From Paraniabella defluvii (GTDB lineage: Bacteria > Bacteroidota > Bacteroidia > Chitinophagales > Chitinophagaceae), in the NCBI GenBank assembly GCA_019316985.1, contig CP079215.1:4836001-4900000 (forward strand): 64,000 nt of DNA, given 5' to 3'. Position numbers and translations under genes: made by a program. The notes under the pieces were generated by a model, which ran no database searches, was not told the DNA's origin, and saw only the letters and a list, made by a program, of their open reading frames with translations. Below, one piece after another: positions 34,323 through 45,855 of the stretch (position 1 is its first letter; every line of letters starts with the position of its first letter).

Positions 34323-35224
34323 ATGGATGAAAAAAATATAACTGCTGCTATACTTTTTGTTATGCTTGCTTCCTGCTCCAAACGTTTTGAGTTGGCTGAT
34401 ATCAGCAACTTTTCGGTTACGCCTGAAAAAACAACCTATAAAGTAGGCGAACCTGTCAGGTTTACTTTTAGTGGTAAACCCGATAATGTTGTATTCTGGT
34501 CGGGTGAGCCGGGTCGAAAATATGAGTTCAGAGATCGTACTGTTGTACAGGGAAACAAGATTCTATTAAACTTTAAAAGTTTCGCCCAGTACGGACCCGC
34601 TACAGTAGACCAAAGTACTTTAAAGTTGCTGGTCTCTACTGACTTCAACGGGAAATATGATTCGGCAAGTGTGCTGGCGGCCACATGGGAAGATATCACG
34701 GGCAAAGCAGTATTGTCGTCAGGACAGGACCAGACATCGTCGGGAAATATTGATCTGAGCGAGTTTGCCGAACGCAATAAAAATATGGCAATAGCCTTTC
34801 GTTATAAAACAGCAACTATAAAACCGGAGTCTGCTCAGAACAGATGGGTTATCCGCTCCTTTGATTTAAAAAGCATAAATGCGCAAAACGAGGAGACGGC
34901 ATTGGCCACCATGGCTACTGCCGGCTGGAGCTCATTTAACTTTAGCGGCCCTACTACCAAATGGAGCATCACGTCCGTTCAATTGCTTACGGTTTCGAAC
35001 CCCTGGCCCTGGATGACGATTGGGTGGTAACCAAGCAGTTTAATCCCAACAGAACCAATCCTGATAAAGGGGAAACCATCAAAAATATTTCTCAAAATCT
35101 ATATGAATACAGCAAGGTATATACCAAACCCGGTGTATACAAAGTTGTATTTGTAGCAACAAGCGTAAATGTTAAAGAGTCGGATTCTATTTTAAAGGAA
35201 ATGGAGATTAACATCACGCCTTAA
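34323..35224 (+). CDS. DUF5017-type surface lipoprotein (frameshifted)
   Basis: Restored length is about 300 residues. The start at 34323 gives MDEKNITAAILFVMLASCSK, with a lipobox. A T/A-context ATG at 34327 followed by seven As would, with one more A, give MKKNITAAILFVMLASCSK, a more typical lipoprotein start. The body has an Ig/PKD-like domain (FSVTPEKTTYKVGEPVRFTF, VVFWSGEPGRKYEFRDR) and a jelly-roll-like DUF5017 part (IAFRYKTATI, NRWVIRSFDL, KPGVYKVVFVATSVNVKES). One A lost near 34981 (junction VQIAYGFEPLALDDDWVV). Such proteins are SusE/F-like accessory glycan binders, which fits its place right after SusC/D. Confidence 0.78.
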
Positions 35225-35236
35225 TAAGATTAGCAT

Positions 35237-37838
35237 ATGAGCCGTTTTACTTTATATAGTTGTAAAATCGTAACATCACTACTGGTATTTGTATCTGTTG
35301 CTTATAGCCAGAAAATAACGTCTCCACGCCTGCAAAACAAATCGCTGCAGGTGAAATGGGGGCACAGCAGCGAAGGTTATCGGTTAAACACTTTGCTATT
35401 AAAAGATGGATTGACCTGGCGTTCCCTCTCTGGTCTCCTAGGACAATACACTTTGCTTTACAGCGCCGAACAGCCCCATACATACCCGCAGGTTATATCA
35501 GACAAAAATGGCCGGGCTGTTCAGTTTCCCGAACCCGAGTATCGTTACATTATACCTACCTGGAAGGCGAATACCTCAGCGGTTTCATTTAATAAAGAAG
35601 GTAGGACCATTTCATTTTATCCCGAACATTGCAGCGCAGAAGGGAATACCGTGGTGTTTTCTAAAAAAACCGAACAGGCTGCCATTGAGGCGATATGGCG
35701 GCTGGATACCCTGTATACCAATGATCTCAGGGTAACTATCCGGTTAACGGCCCAGGCTCCCGGGTATTACTCCATTGCTACTCCTGCATTAACCGCAAAT
35801 GATAAGAAAAATTTTGAATGGGCCTGTATTCCCGGGCTGTTTCAGGGAAAGACAATCAATAATGATTTCGTTGACGCTTACGCGTATGGTCATGGTATTC
35901 CGGACAAACCTGTTGTGGTGCGGGAAAGAACAGCAGCAGCATTAACTTCTATCCTTACTAATAAGGCGGGCATTACGCTGGGTGTTACCGCAGAACCGGG
36001 CACTGCAAGACATCCCTGGCTGCAGGATAAGTCTACGCAGTCGCAGTGGCTGCTGGGTTTATCAATGATCAACCGGAACGGCCAGTTAACGCCTACCTTA
36101 TATCATCCTGTGCTGGGCCAGGAAAGGTCTTTTCTGAATAAGGGCGAATCTTTGTCGTTTGATTTCAGGTTTACTATACAAAATGAAGGATGGTACCCGG
36201 TTTACCAGCATGTGGTGAACGATATTTATCATTTCGATCAATTGCTGCATTTAAAACAAACCCGGCAATCTTTATCGCAAAGAACAGAACAGCTGTTCAG
36301 CTATGTAAAAAACGATAGCACTTCGAGGTGGCGAACATTTGACTATAAAGGTAGGTGGATAGGGGCCCAGGAATACCTGGGAGGTGTGTATGGATCTGAA
36401 AAGGATGCTGTTAAAAATGCCGATTACGGAGCCATGTGGATGCTGGCAAATATTACCGGGGATTCGGTGCTGCTACATACCCGTTTGCCCCAGGCCCTTA
36501 ACTTTAAGCTGGCCCAGCAAAATACAACGGATGATTTTTTCAGGGGCGCTGCGGCGGGCCAGTATTACCTGTATCAATCTAAACGTTTCACCGAAGAGTG
36601 GGGCGCCTACACAGAGCCGATAGCAACCACCTACTATATGATGCTCGATATCGGGAATATCCTGTTGTTTGAACCCCGCCATCAGCAATTGAGGGCAGAA
36701 CTAAGGTTGGCGGCGGACTGGCTGCTTTCAAAAATGAAGCCGGAAGGATATTGGGAGGTGGCTTACAACAATGTCACTAAAAAGCCCATGTTTACCGATC
36801 AGAAAGACTACCGGCCTACTTTCTACGGTTTGCTGGTTGCTTATAAAATATTGGGCGATAAAAATATCTTGACGCAGCTTCAAGAGCAGCTGACTGGTTT
36901 ATTAAAAACGCGGTAGAGCAAGGGTATTTTCTGGGTGTTTGCGGCGATGCAAGGTTTGCACCGGATTTTGCTACAGCACAAAGTGCACAGGCATTATTAG
37001 ATCTTTATGACATTACAAAAGACGAACGTTTACAAAAGGCGGCTATAACTACTGCCCGGTACTATACTACCTCAATATATTCTCATCCCATACCCGACAA
37101 AAGCATGAGGAAGAATGGCGCACGTCAGTTAGAAGAATGGCAGATCAGCCAGGTAGGTTTGGGTTTTGAGCATGGCGGAACACTGGGGTCTGCCAATCCC
37201 AGCGGGCCTATTTTGCTGGCCAGTCACGCAGGAATGTTTATCCGGTTTTTTGCATTAACAAAAGACTCCTGTTCTTAAAAATGGCCCGTGCTGCGGCACT
37301 AACAAAAGATGCCTTTGTCGATCCCGCCACCGGTGTAGCTTCTTACTACTGGAGCGCTATGAACAAAGGCGCCGGGCCGTTTCCGCACCATGCATGGTGG
37401 CAGCTGGGATGGATAACGGATTATTTAATGTCTGAGTTGCTGTTGAGGTCGCAGGGGCGTATTGAGTTTCCGCAGGGTTTGTGACGCCCAAAGTAGGACC
37501 TCATAAAACATTTGGTTTTAGTTCAGGACAAGTATTTGGTAAGAAGGTTGATCTGGTACTGATGGAAAACCTGGTATCGTTTGATAATCCTAATATCGAT
37601 TATTTGTGTGCCTTAGATAAAACAAATAAAAAGTTTTACCTGTTTGTCCTCAATAATGATGACGAAATGCAGCAGGCCGCGTTGAAAGTAGATACTTCAC
37701 GCTTTATAAAGGTCACCGGCTGCAATTAAAGACTGCCGCCTGCAGGTCGGCATCTGCAGCACGCATCAGTTATTCTTGGGGGATAAGGTAAAGATAAAGC
37801 CTTATGGACTCCAGGTTTTCAGCTTTCAATATTATTAA
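35237..37838 (+). CDS. Large secreted protein of unrecognised family, paralogue 1 (frameshifted)
   Basis: Restored length is about 867 residues. I cannot assign a known enzyme family. The signal peptide ends VSVAYSQ. An N-terminal beta-rich half (about 25-330) contains RYIIPTWKANTSAVSF, PGYYSIATPALT and LYHPVLGQERSF. A helical half (about 350-720), with repeated helix pairs such as GAMWMLANITGDSVLL, TYYMMLDIGNILL and SAQALLDLYDITKDERLQKA, looks like an alpha/alpha toroid. A His-rich block FPHHAWWQLGWITDYL precedes a C-terminal beta tail beginning IEFPQGFVTPKVG and GFSSGQVFG. Breaks near 36898, 37268, 37479 and 37717. The block order matches the genes at 37839 and 45856. Domain order and context suggest a polysaccharide lyase or hydrolase; this is inference. 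Confidence 0.75.
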
Positions 37839-40800
37839 ATGTATACAATGCATTCTGGCAAACTGTTGAAAATAGAGCTGCTTTTATTACTGGTAATGAT
37901 ACAGGCAGGCCTATACGGCCAAAAGGCGCAATATCTTATATTAGGAGCAGATTTTCAGTTCAAGGGTAAATGGTTTACAGAGCCCGACAGGGAAACAGTA
38001 AGCGGCCAGGTGCTACGATATATAGGCGGCGCCGGAGATGAAGCTACGGATGCAATAACAGTAGTAGATATTAAAGAAGCGGGACATTTTACCGTTTGGG
38101 TTCGAACACCCGATTTTGATGTTAATCCCCGTACCCGTTTCTTCCAGCTCTCTTTGGGCAATATGCCGCTAAAAAAGGCAGGCGGGCATGGTAAACCCGG
38201 ATATTACTGGGAGAAGGTAGGCGGGCTTGATCTTAAAAAGTCGCAGGCCTTGTTAAGGCTTCATAATTTTAATTATGGGCGTTGCGATGCCATACTGCTA
38301 ACCAGCGACAGTGCAGCCGATCCGAATGCTGTAGAAAAGAAACTCCTTCTTTCCTGGCGGATAGACCCGCGTGAGCAACAGGTATTTTCTGATCAGCAAC
38401 AAGCCGTAAGCGCTCCTTTACGCTTAACCAAGGATGATAAGGTAGTTGCGGCAATAGAAAATGAAATACTGAGGTTGCAGTTTGTTAAAACAGGACCGGA
38501 TCATAAAGCGATAGCCTGCAAAACAGAAATAAAGAAAGATGGTAAATGGTTGCAAATGGGCGGAGCTTTAGCAGAAGATCACAAGATATATCTTATTTAC
38601 AGTGATACTGCAACCATCGGATTTAATAAGTATTATCCTACCTGGGATAATAAAGAAGCCAATGCTTATTTTCTTTTTGAAGGAAAGCAATACCAGGTAA
38701 GGCGGCCAGGCGATGAGTTTAATCCCTTCCAGGCTGGTCGCTTCAGTGAAGCGATACCTGTATCGGCAGCGCTTATCAGCAAGCAGGTTATCGAAGTGCA
38801 GTATGTAACCCAAACCAGGTCTGTTATAACGGCTTTCTGGTCACTACCCGACAGTAGCAGGCATATTGATTTGCGTTTAATTTGCAAAACTTCACAACCA
38901 GGCTATTATAGTATGGGGGTAGGGGCGTTTCAGCCTATCGCCGATCAGGAACTTCATAATGTGATGATGGCGCCTATGTTCCAGTACAAGCGCTTGTCTG
39001 AAGGTCCGCAGATGATGCTGTCTTCTATGATGCAGCAACCGCTTGCTATTATTTCTTCCCAGGCTGGTCAGGAAGTAGTATCTACATACGTTGCGGCAGA
39101 TGTATCTACTTTTCCCAAAGACTGGGGATCAGTAGATTTCTCACCCGTTGGATTTACGCTTAAAAATCACCGGGGCCAGCTTCAGCCCGTAATGTTCTCA
39201 CCTGTGCTGGGTATGAAAGATTCCAGGTATGGCAAAGATCAGCTGATTGATCGTCGCTTTGTTATAGGTATAACACCTGCCAACTGGAATGCAGCCCTAG
39301 AAGAGGTATCTAATGAAGTGTTTAAGGTAAAAGATTATCGTAAACAGCCGGTGGCATCGCTTACCGATGCTGTTTTTAATATGATCGAGCTGGCCAACAA
39401 TGATAGCGCCGGCGGCTGGGCTCCGGAACTAAAAGGGTTTTACGACATTGAGGGAGATCCCAAAACAGCACCAACGGTAGTGAATGCCACGCCTTTGCTC
39501 AATGTGGCGCTTTCTGTGTTGCAAAATGATGAGCAGTTATACCTTACCCGTTCTTTACCTACTATTGAATTTACACTTTCCAGGAGCGGGTACAGGTGGG
39601 CTACCGATATCGTTCCAACGGCCTTTAATGCAACCGGGAAACTCTAAAACTAAATCCTTTTCAGTCACAGTTTACCACATCTTATTACCTGGGATTACAT
39701 CGTTTGCTGGGAGCGCTCAATCCGTGGTTAACTGATATAGCATTGCCTGGAGATAGCCTTAGGGCAGTAAAGGGATATTCAACTGATTTTCTTAAGTGGA
39801 ACGAGGCGCTTTGGGCTTATCGCATAACAGGACGAAAAAAATGGCTGCAGATAGCGCAGGATGATGCAGATGATTTTATCCGGCATAAGATTTATACCAA
39901 TAATAATAAGCTATTGAGTCATATACCCTTTTATAATGCATCTTTTTATGCCCCATGGTGGGACCTGCTGGATTTATACGAAACAACAAAAATAATAAAT
40001 GGCTTCAGGCAGCGGGGTATGGCGCTTATTTTACCCTTGCCGGCATCAGAAGCTATCCGGGCGTAGAGGATCAGTTGCAGGCGATTCACCCCGGCGGCCG
40101 CTATGATGGTGTTACCCGTATCTGGTGGAAGGGCAATGCCCCATACCGTTTGGGTTTCCTAGAAAGCAGGGCGATGTTGAGGAAAAGAAAGTTCCTGAAT
40201 GGCTCGTATCACCTGTAGGTTTAGGACTCGAACAGCCAAGCACCTATTTTACCAGGGTAAAAGGCCAAAATGTTCATCCGGTATTTATGAGCAGCTGGGC
40301 GCCTCATTTACTACGCCTGTTTCAATATACACAAAAGCCCATTTACGAGATTTATGCACGTAACGGCATTATTGGCCGTTATGCCAACTATCCCGGCTAT
40401 TATGCAACGGGTTTTACGGATATACCGATGTCAAAGAACTTTCCTTATAAAGGCCCTGATGTTAGTTCGGTTTACTACCACCATATACCTCCTCATATAG
40501 CGTTTAGTGTAGACTACCTGGTTACAGAAGCTATTCAAAGATCGGGTGGGAATGTATCATTTCCTTATAGCAAGCAGGAGGGCTTTGTGTGGTTTAATAA
40601 CCGGGTGTACGGAGGGGGTAAAGGCCGGGTGTTTAACGATATGCAAGCTATGCTGCACATGCGGAAAGGGTTAGTAACTATCGCGAACCCCGAAATAAAT
40701 TATGTAACTGCAATATCTGATAAAACGTTCTGGATATTGCTTTCTTCGGAAGCTGATGCAGAGAGCAAAATAAACCTAAAATGGTCGGCAGCTGCCGGAG

Positions 40801-41254
40801 CCAAAACCACGGGCATGGCGCTTGAATACGAAAGCAACGGGCGGTCAGCCTCCCGCGATTTTAAAGCCTCGGCAATTGATATAGCCGTACCGGCAAAAGG
40901 GTTTAAAGCGCTTGCGATTCCGCTGGAAACGGTTACCCCGTTGCAACATCAGCTCCGGTTAAAAATGGTATGAGGATCGTCGATCTGGGAAACCCGTGGG
41001 GGCGTGTTTTCCTGTTTCGCATCAGGTCTCCCTTTGGCTGGGACTCATTTTATGGATTTGCTGAAACGCCTCCCCTCAAAAATTGCTCGGTTACCGTTAC
41101 CTGCAATAAAAAAATGGCACAGGTAAATCAATATCCTTATGAATGGAGCTTTAATAAAATACCGATGAATGAAACGCTGTCTGTAGACCTGGTTTTTAAA
41201 GATGAAAATGAAAAAACTGTTACCAAACATATTGTGTTTAATGAAAAAGATTAG
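37839..41254 (+). CDS. Large secreted protein of unrecognised family, paralogue 2, with extra N-terminal beta domain (frameshifted)
   Basis: Restored length is about 1139 residues. The signal peptide ends LYGQKAQ; ATGs at 37839 and 37848 are both possible. Residues about 20-165 form an extra beta-sandwich (ITVVDIKEAGHFTVWVRTPD, NYGRCDAILLTSD) of a kind I know from the N terminus of FAD-oxidoreductase-type proteins. The paralogous part follows: KYYPTWDNKEAN, PGYYSMGVGAFQ, MFSPVLGMKDSRYG, the helical domain (PWWDLLDLYETTKNNKWLQA), FMSSWAPHLLRLFQYTQKP, the His block SVYYHHIPPHIAFSVDYLV, and FPYSKQEGF with YGGGKGRVF. Breaks near 39645, 39994, 40157 and 40967. The SGNH hydrolase start overlaps its end by 14 bp. 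Confidence 0.75.
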
Positions 41255-42663
41255 GGCAGGTTTACCTGTTTTAGTAATAGCCGTTGGGTTAATACCGTTG
41301 ATGGCGGCGGGCCAGTCTGTAACAGACAGGGATAAGATCGCGGCGTCGCAGGCGGGAGCTTCGCCTGTATATTTTGATTTTCTTTCGTCAGAAGTACCGT
41401 TGGTACAGCCGGGTGATTTTTATAACATAATAGAATGCAAAGTTCGTTCAGGCATTCCCAATTTTCTGGAAAAAGTAAACAGCGGGAAGGATGTGGTAGT
41501 GGCTTTTATTGGCGGGAGCATCACGCAGTCACATTTTGGCTACAGGCTTCAAACAGCAAATTATCTAAGGAATCGTTATCCTAAAGCACGGTTTAAATGG
41601 ATTAATGCCGGAGTGTCTGGTACAGGTACCGAATTAGGTGCTTTCCGGATACAGGAGCAGGTATTGCAACACCGGCCTGATCTAATTTTCATAGAATTTG
41701 CAGTTAATGGCGCTTACCCAGATGGTATGGAGGGAATGATAAGGCAGGCTATCCGGCAAGATCCTTCGGTGGATATTTGTTTGCTCTATACCATTTTAAC
41801 CGGACAAACCTCCTTTTATCAAAAAAATGAATTGCCGGATAACATCAAAGGCTTAGAACGTGTAGCCGCTTATTATAGCCTGCCTTCTGTTCAGCTAGGA
41901 ATAGAGGCTGCAGCCCTGGAGGCATCCGGTAAGCTGATCTGGAAAGCAGGATCGGAGCAACATCCCGGTAAGATCATCTTTGCCGAAGATGGCATTCATC
42001 CCGCAACTGCAGGCGGAAATTTGTATGCTGCCGCTATTGCACGTTCGCTGGCAAAGCTGGAAACACAGCAGGAAGTAAAAAGCGTCCTTTGCCCCTGCCT
42101 TTAATAACAGCTTCCTGGGATCAGGCAACGATGTTGGAACCCGCAAGTATAGCCCGTTTCAGCAAGGGGTGGCAGCCGATGGCTACGCATCAAAATCCAG
42201 GCCTTAAAAAATTTGAAGGCTGGTTTGCCGATGTCTTTACAGCATCGGCGCCGGGCGCCTCTTTCAGTTTCCGCTTTAGCGGAGATATGGTGGGTGTATT
42301 TGACATAGGCGGACCGGAAGTAGGACAGCTGGAATGGATTATAGATGGAAAGCCGGTTCAGTTAAAAGAGATAAGCAGGGCAGTTTTATTTATTACCGGG
42401 CTCAAACTACCGACTCGATCGGCGCCACACCTTTAAACAGGTTTAATGCGTATTGTAATAACCGGTATCGGGGCCAGTTCGATGTAATTGAGCTGCCTTA
42501 TGGCGCACACCAGGTGGAAGTACGGGTGTCGGGACAAAAGGCTGACAAGGAACAAATACTGCCCATCGACAAGCGGGACGATATTAACCATCATCCTCAG
42601 AAATATGATCAGTCGGTTATTTACCTGGGCAGGATTTTAATAAGGGGTACACTCCTTCAATGA
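41241..42663 (+). CDS. Secreted SGNH/GDSL-type hydrolase with C-terminal domain (frameshifted)
   Basis: Restored length is about 474 residues. The ATG at 41241 overlaps the preceding stop by 14 bp, suggesting translational coupling. The signal peptide ends LMAAGQ. SGNH blocks: GGSITQ (nucleophile Ser), NAGVSGTGTELG (Gly), EFAVNG (Asn, where many relatives have ND), and DGIHPATAGG (catalytic Asp/His). The C-terminal region (FEGWFADVFTASAPGASFSF, VIELPYGAHQVEVRV) is a beta-sandwich accessory domain. Breaks near 42088 and 42381. Likely a carbohydrate esterase that removes acetyl or similar groups before cleavage of the locus E substrate; the substrate is unknown. Confidence 0.85.
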
Positions 42664-42705
42664 CGTTTCAGTTTAAAAGATCTCTTACCTATAAAATCTC
42701 TTCGT

Positions 42706-43795
42706 ATGATTAAACTTTCATTTATTTTATTGGGCATCCAGCTATTATCGTTCTGGAATTCCTGTAGTAAGCATGACACTTACGTCGCAGGTGATCTTCA
42801 ACAGCAAAAAACGCTCCTTGCCGGTAATTGGGATTTTGCAATAGGCGAGCGTTCCATCCTTTCTCAAAGTACATTTCCACCTGGTGATAGCGGTTACTAT
42901 ACAGACGGAGCAGTTCCTTTATTAAAAATAGGCAGCCAGTATTATGGCTTCTGGGCCCGGTATCGCAATTATAGAACCGTTGCCGGCTCTCCATTGCTAC
43001 AAAATCATCTGGGACAACTCAATCCCTTAACTCCCGTCTTTGGCGGTAATCAGCCGAATAACGGCACTTCAAACGGGTTTAACGATGGGGGCATGTGGTT
43101 CATTGGAGTACGTCAATTAAACGACGGCCGCCTGGCAGGCTTTTTCCATGCCGAAACGCACTGGTACCCCAGAACCACCCAGGGATGGTATGCCTATAAA
43201 TCTATCGGGGTGGCCTACTCCGCCGATAGTGGCAGATCCTGGGGGCACCCTACCAGATATTGAAACATGAGCTGGACAAACCTGCCACTCCGGGTTGGTC
43301 GGGACTGGGAGATGGCGCCGTTATCTATAATCATTTAAACAATAAATATTATTGTTATTATACGCCTGCTACAGGCGTTACATCCATTTGTATGGCTGCA
43401 TCATCTGACCCCAATGGCTACGTAGGGTCGTGGAAAAAATGGTATAATGGTTCATTTTCTGAGCCTGGTTTGGGGGCAAGCAAACGGCATTGTCGCCACT
43501 CACTATGAACCCCGGTTCAAACCCCTCTGTACATTGGAATACGTACCTGAACAGGTTTGTGATGATATGGCATGGATGGGACGGTAAACTTTATATCTCT
43601 GCCAGTGCTGACGGCGAAACCTGGGAGACTCCGAGGTTACTGTTGCAAGACGGACCGAAGGCCTGGTATCCCGCTATTATAGGCGCCAGCAGCGTTGAGG
43701 GCGGACAGGCGATTCAGCTATACTATGCTTTTGATTTCAGAGCAGACGGAAGACGAACCCTGGCCTCCAGAACAATTACATTTCAATTATTATAA
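42706..43795 (+). CDS. Propeller-like secreted lipoprotein, possible glycan hydrolase or lyase accessory (frameshifted)
   Basis: Restored length is about 363 residues. Lipobox LSFWNSCSK. The body resembles five- or six-bladed beta-propeller glycosidases and sialidase-like folds: repeated strands such as VPLLKIGSQYYGFWARYR, an Asp-box-like AYSADSGRSWG, SASADGETWE (a second Asp-box-like SxDxGxTW), NPSVHWNTYLNRFVMIWHG and IQLYYAFDF. Breaks near 43252 and 43475 are repaired to HPYQILKHELDKPAT and GLGGKQTALSP. No complete catalytic set was recognised, so it may be an exo-acting enzyme or a binding protein. It lies between the SGNH hydrolase and GH97 in the same direction. Confidence 0.65.
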
Positions 43796-43904
43796 ATGAG
43801 TAGAAACACACAAAATATGCTGCCCCGGCCGGCGTTGAGCAATAGCCGGTTACTAAAAGCAGCTAAGCATAAGTAGTGAAACCACAGGTACTATACACAC
43901 TGGT

Positions 43905-45840
43905 ATGAAGAAGATACGTTTATTAAAAACAGTTGGCATGCTTTACGCCCGCGGCACGGCATTAACCGTAGGGTGGAGCATTGCTTTGCTGCTTACAGCT
44001 TGCCTTACCGGTGCATGTACGGAGCAGCCTGTAGTTCTTAAAAGTCCTTCAGGCTCTTTGGCTGTTCGGGTATTTAAGAACAGCAGGGGTGTTTTTACAC
44101 AGTAACAAGAAGCGGGTATACGCTCATAGATACGTCCCAATTGGGTTTAGTTATTGAAGGCAGGCCTTTAATAGATATCACATCCTCGTTGAAATTGGTT
44201 TCTTCCGGTAATGTGAAAGACTCTTTCAGTCTTCTTAAAAATAATAATGCGTTACGGAATATTAGCTACAAAAAATACGGGGTTAGCGTAGGAAAAGCGG
44301 TGATCGAATTTGCTGTTTTTAATACAGGCTGTGCATTTCGCTACCAGTTGCCGCCGGGAAGCAACCATATTACCGCGGAGCAAACCAGTTTTGTTTTAAA
44401 TGGCAGCGACCGAACCTGGTTTTTTGAACGAACCAACAGCTGGAAGTTAAAATCCTATGCGGGGTTATGGATGCAGACAAGAATGGACAGTCTTGACAAA
44501 ATTTCTCCAACCGGTCCCGTACAGGGTAAACCTATATTGGTTCAGCTAACCAACAAGCAATACCTGTTTATTACCGAGGCGGGATTATATAATTATAGCG
44601 GTATGCGCCTTAAAGCCAAAGCCAACAGTCTTTCTGTAGATTTTACCGAAGGCAGTCAGGGATTTAATGTGAACAGTAGAACAGCTTCTTTTACACCCTG
44701 GCGGGTCATTGGCTGGGCCGGTGATCTTAATGGATTGGTCAATCAATTGATTACATTCGCCTTAAATCCCGCACCTGATAAAGCTCTATTTGACAATACC
44801 GGCTATCTGAAGCCGGGGAAAAGTGCTTGGAGCTGGATCAGCCGCGATGAACGTTATCTTAACCCTGCTTTTGAGAAGAAAATAATAGACGCTGCCGCTA
44901 TACTCCATTATAGTTACACGCTTATAGATGATGGCTGGGAACAGCAGTGGGAGAACAAATGGGAAATACTGAAAGACCTGGTGGTTTATGGTGAAAAAAA
45001 GGAAATTAAGGTTTGGGTATGGAAGGATTCGAAATTCCTTAGAGATACAGGTTATAGTAACGCTTTTCTGGATACCTTAAGCCGCCTGGGAGTGGCCGGC
45101 ATTAAAATAGATTTTATGAACAGTGAGGCCAAAGAGCTGATCGATTTTGAGATTGGGTTTTTAAGAGCCGCCGCTAAAAAAAAAGCTGATGGTTAATTTT
45201 CATGGTTGTCATACCTCAACCGGGGAGTTCGAAGCTTTCCTAACGAAATGACAAGAGAGGGCGTCAGAGGCATGGAGCTGAATATTATGAATGAGCCCAT
45301 CCCGGCCTGGCACAATGCTGCGTTACCTTTTACAAGATTTATTATGGGACCTGCTGATTATACTCCCGGTTTTTTTCTAACCGGGCAGGTACCAGTCTTG
45401 CACACCAGCTGGCGCTTTTGTATTTATTGGACTCTCCCTTTCAGTGCATTGCAGAAAATCCGCTGAACTTATTAAATGACACTTTATTCGCACCCATTGT
45501 TCCGATGTTGCGTGATCTACCTACTACCTGGGATAGTTCCATCGTATTGCAGTCAAGCGAAATAGGGCGTTGTGCGGTTTTGGCTAAAAGAAACGGGGCC
45601 GACTGGTACGTTGCCGGCATCAACGGCAGCGATAAAGAAATAAAAGTGGGCATTGATCCGTCATTCCTCAACATGGTTCCCGGCCATAAATTAAGTCTGG
45701 TAACAGATGCCGGTAAAGGATTTCGTAAAACGGATATTTCTTATGGGCAATTAAGGAAAGACATGATTGCTATGGTTCCTCATGGAGGTTTTGTACTACG
45801 CTTTATACCGGAAACGCAATCAAAAAGTAAAAATAATTAA
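43905..45840 (+). CDS. GH97 family glycosidase, lipoprotein (frameshifted)
   Basis: Restored length is about 645 residues, normal for GH97. A long N-terminal signal ends with the lipobox CLTGAC. The N-terminal beta-super-sandwich includes VVLKSPSGSLAVRVF, FVLNGSDRTWFFERTNSW and RPLIDITSSLKLV. The barrel has SAWSWISRDER, YTLIDDGWEQQW, GVAGIKIDFMNSEA, LMVNFHGCH, FPNEMTREGVRGMELN and WYVAGINGSDKEIKV. Breaks at T5 near 44094, A9 near 45180, near 45215, and T8 near 45370. The KIDFM block resembles the retaining alpha-galactosidase branch rather than the inverting SusB alpha-glucosidases; this is inference from one motif. It is the only recognisable glycoside hydrolase in locus E. Confidence 0.87.
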
Positions 45841-45855
45841 TAAGAAAATTTTCAA

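Noticed and set aside
43796..43875. A 26-codon open frame right after the propeller lipoprotein stop
   Set aside because: Too short and without motif or conserved neighbour; probably intergenic sequence.
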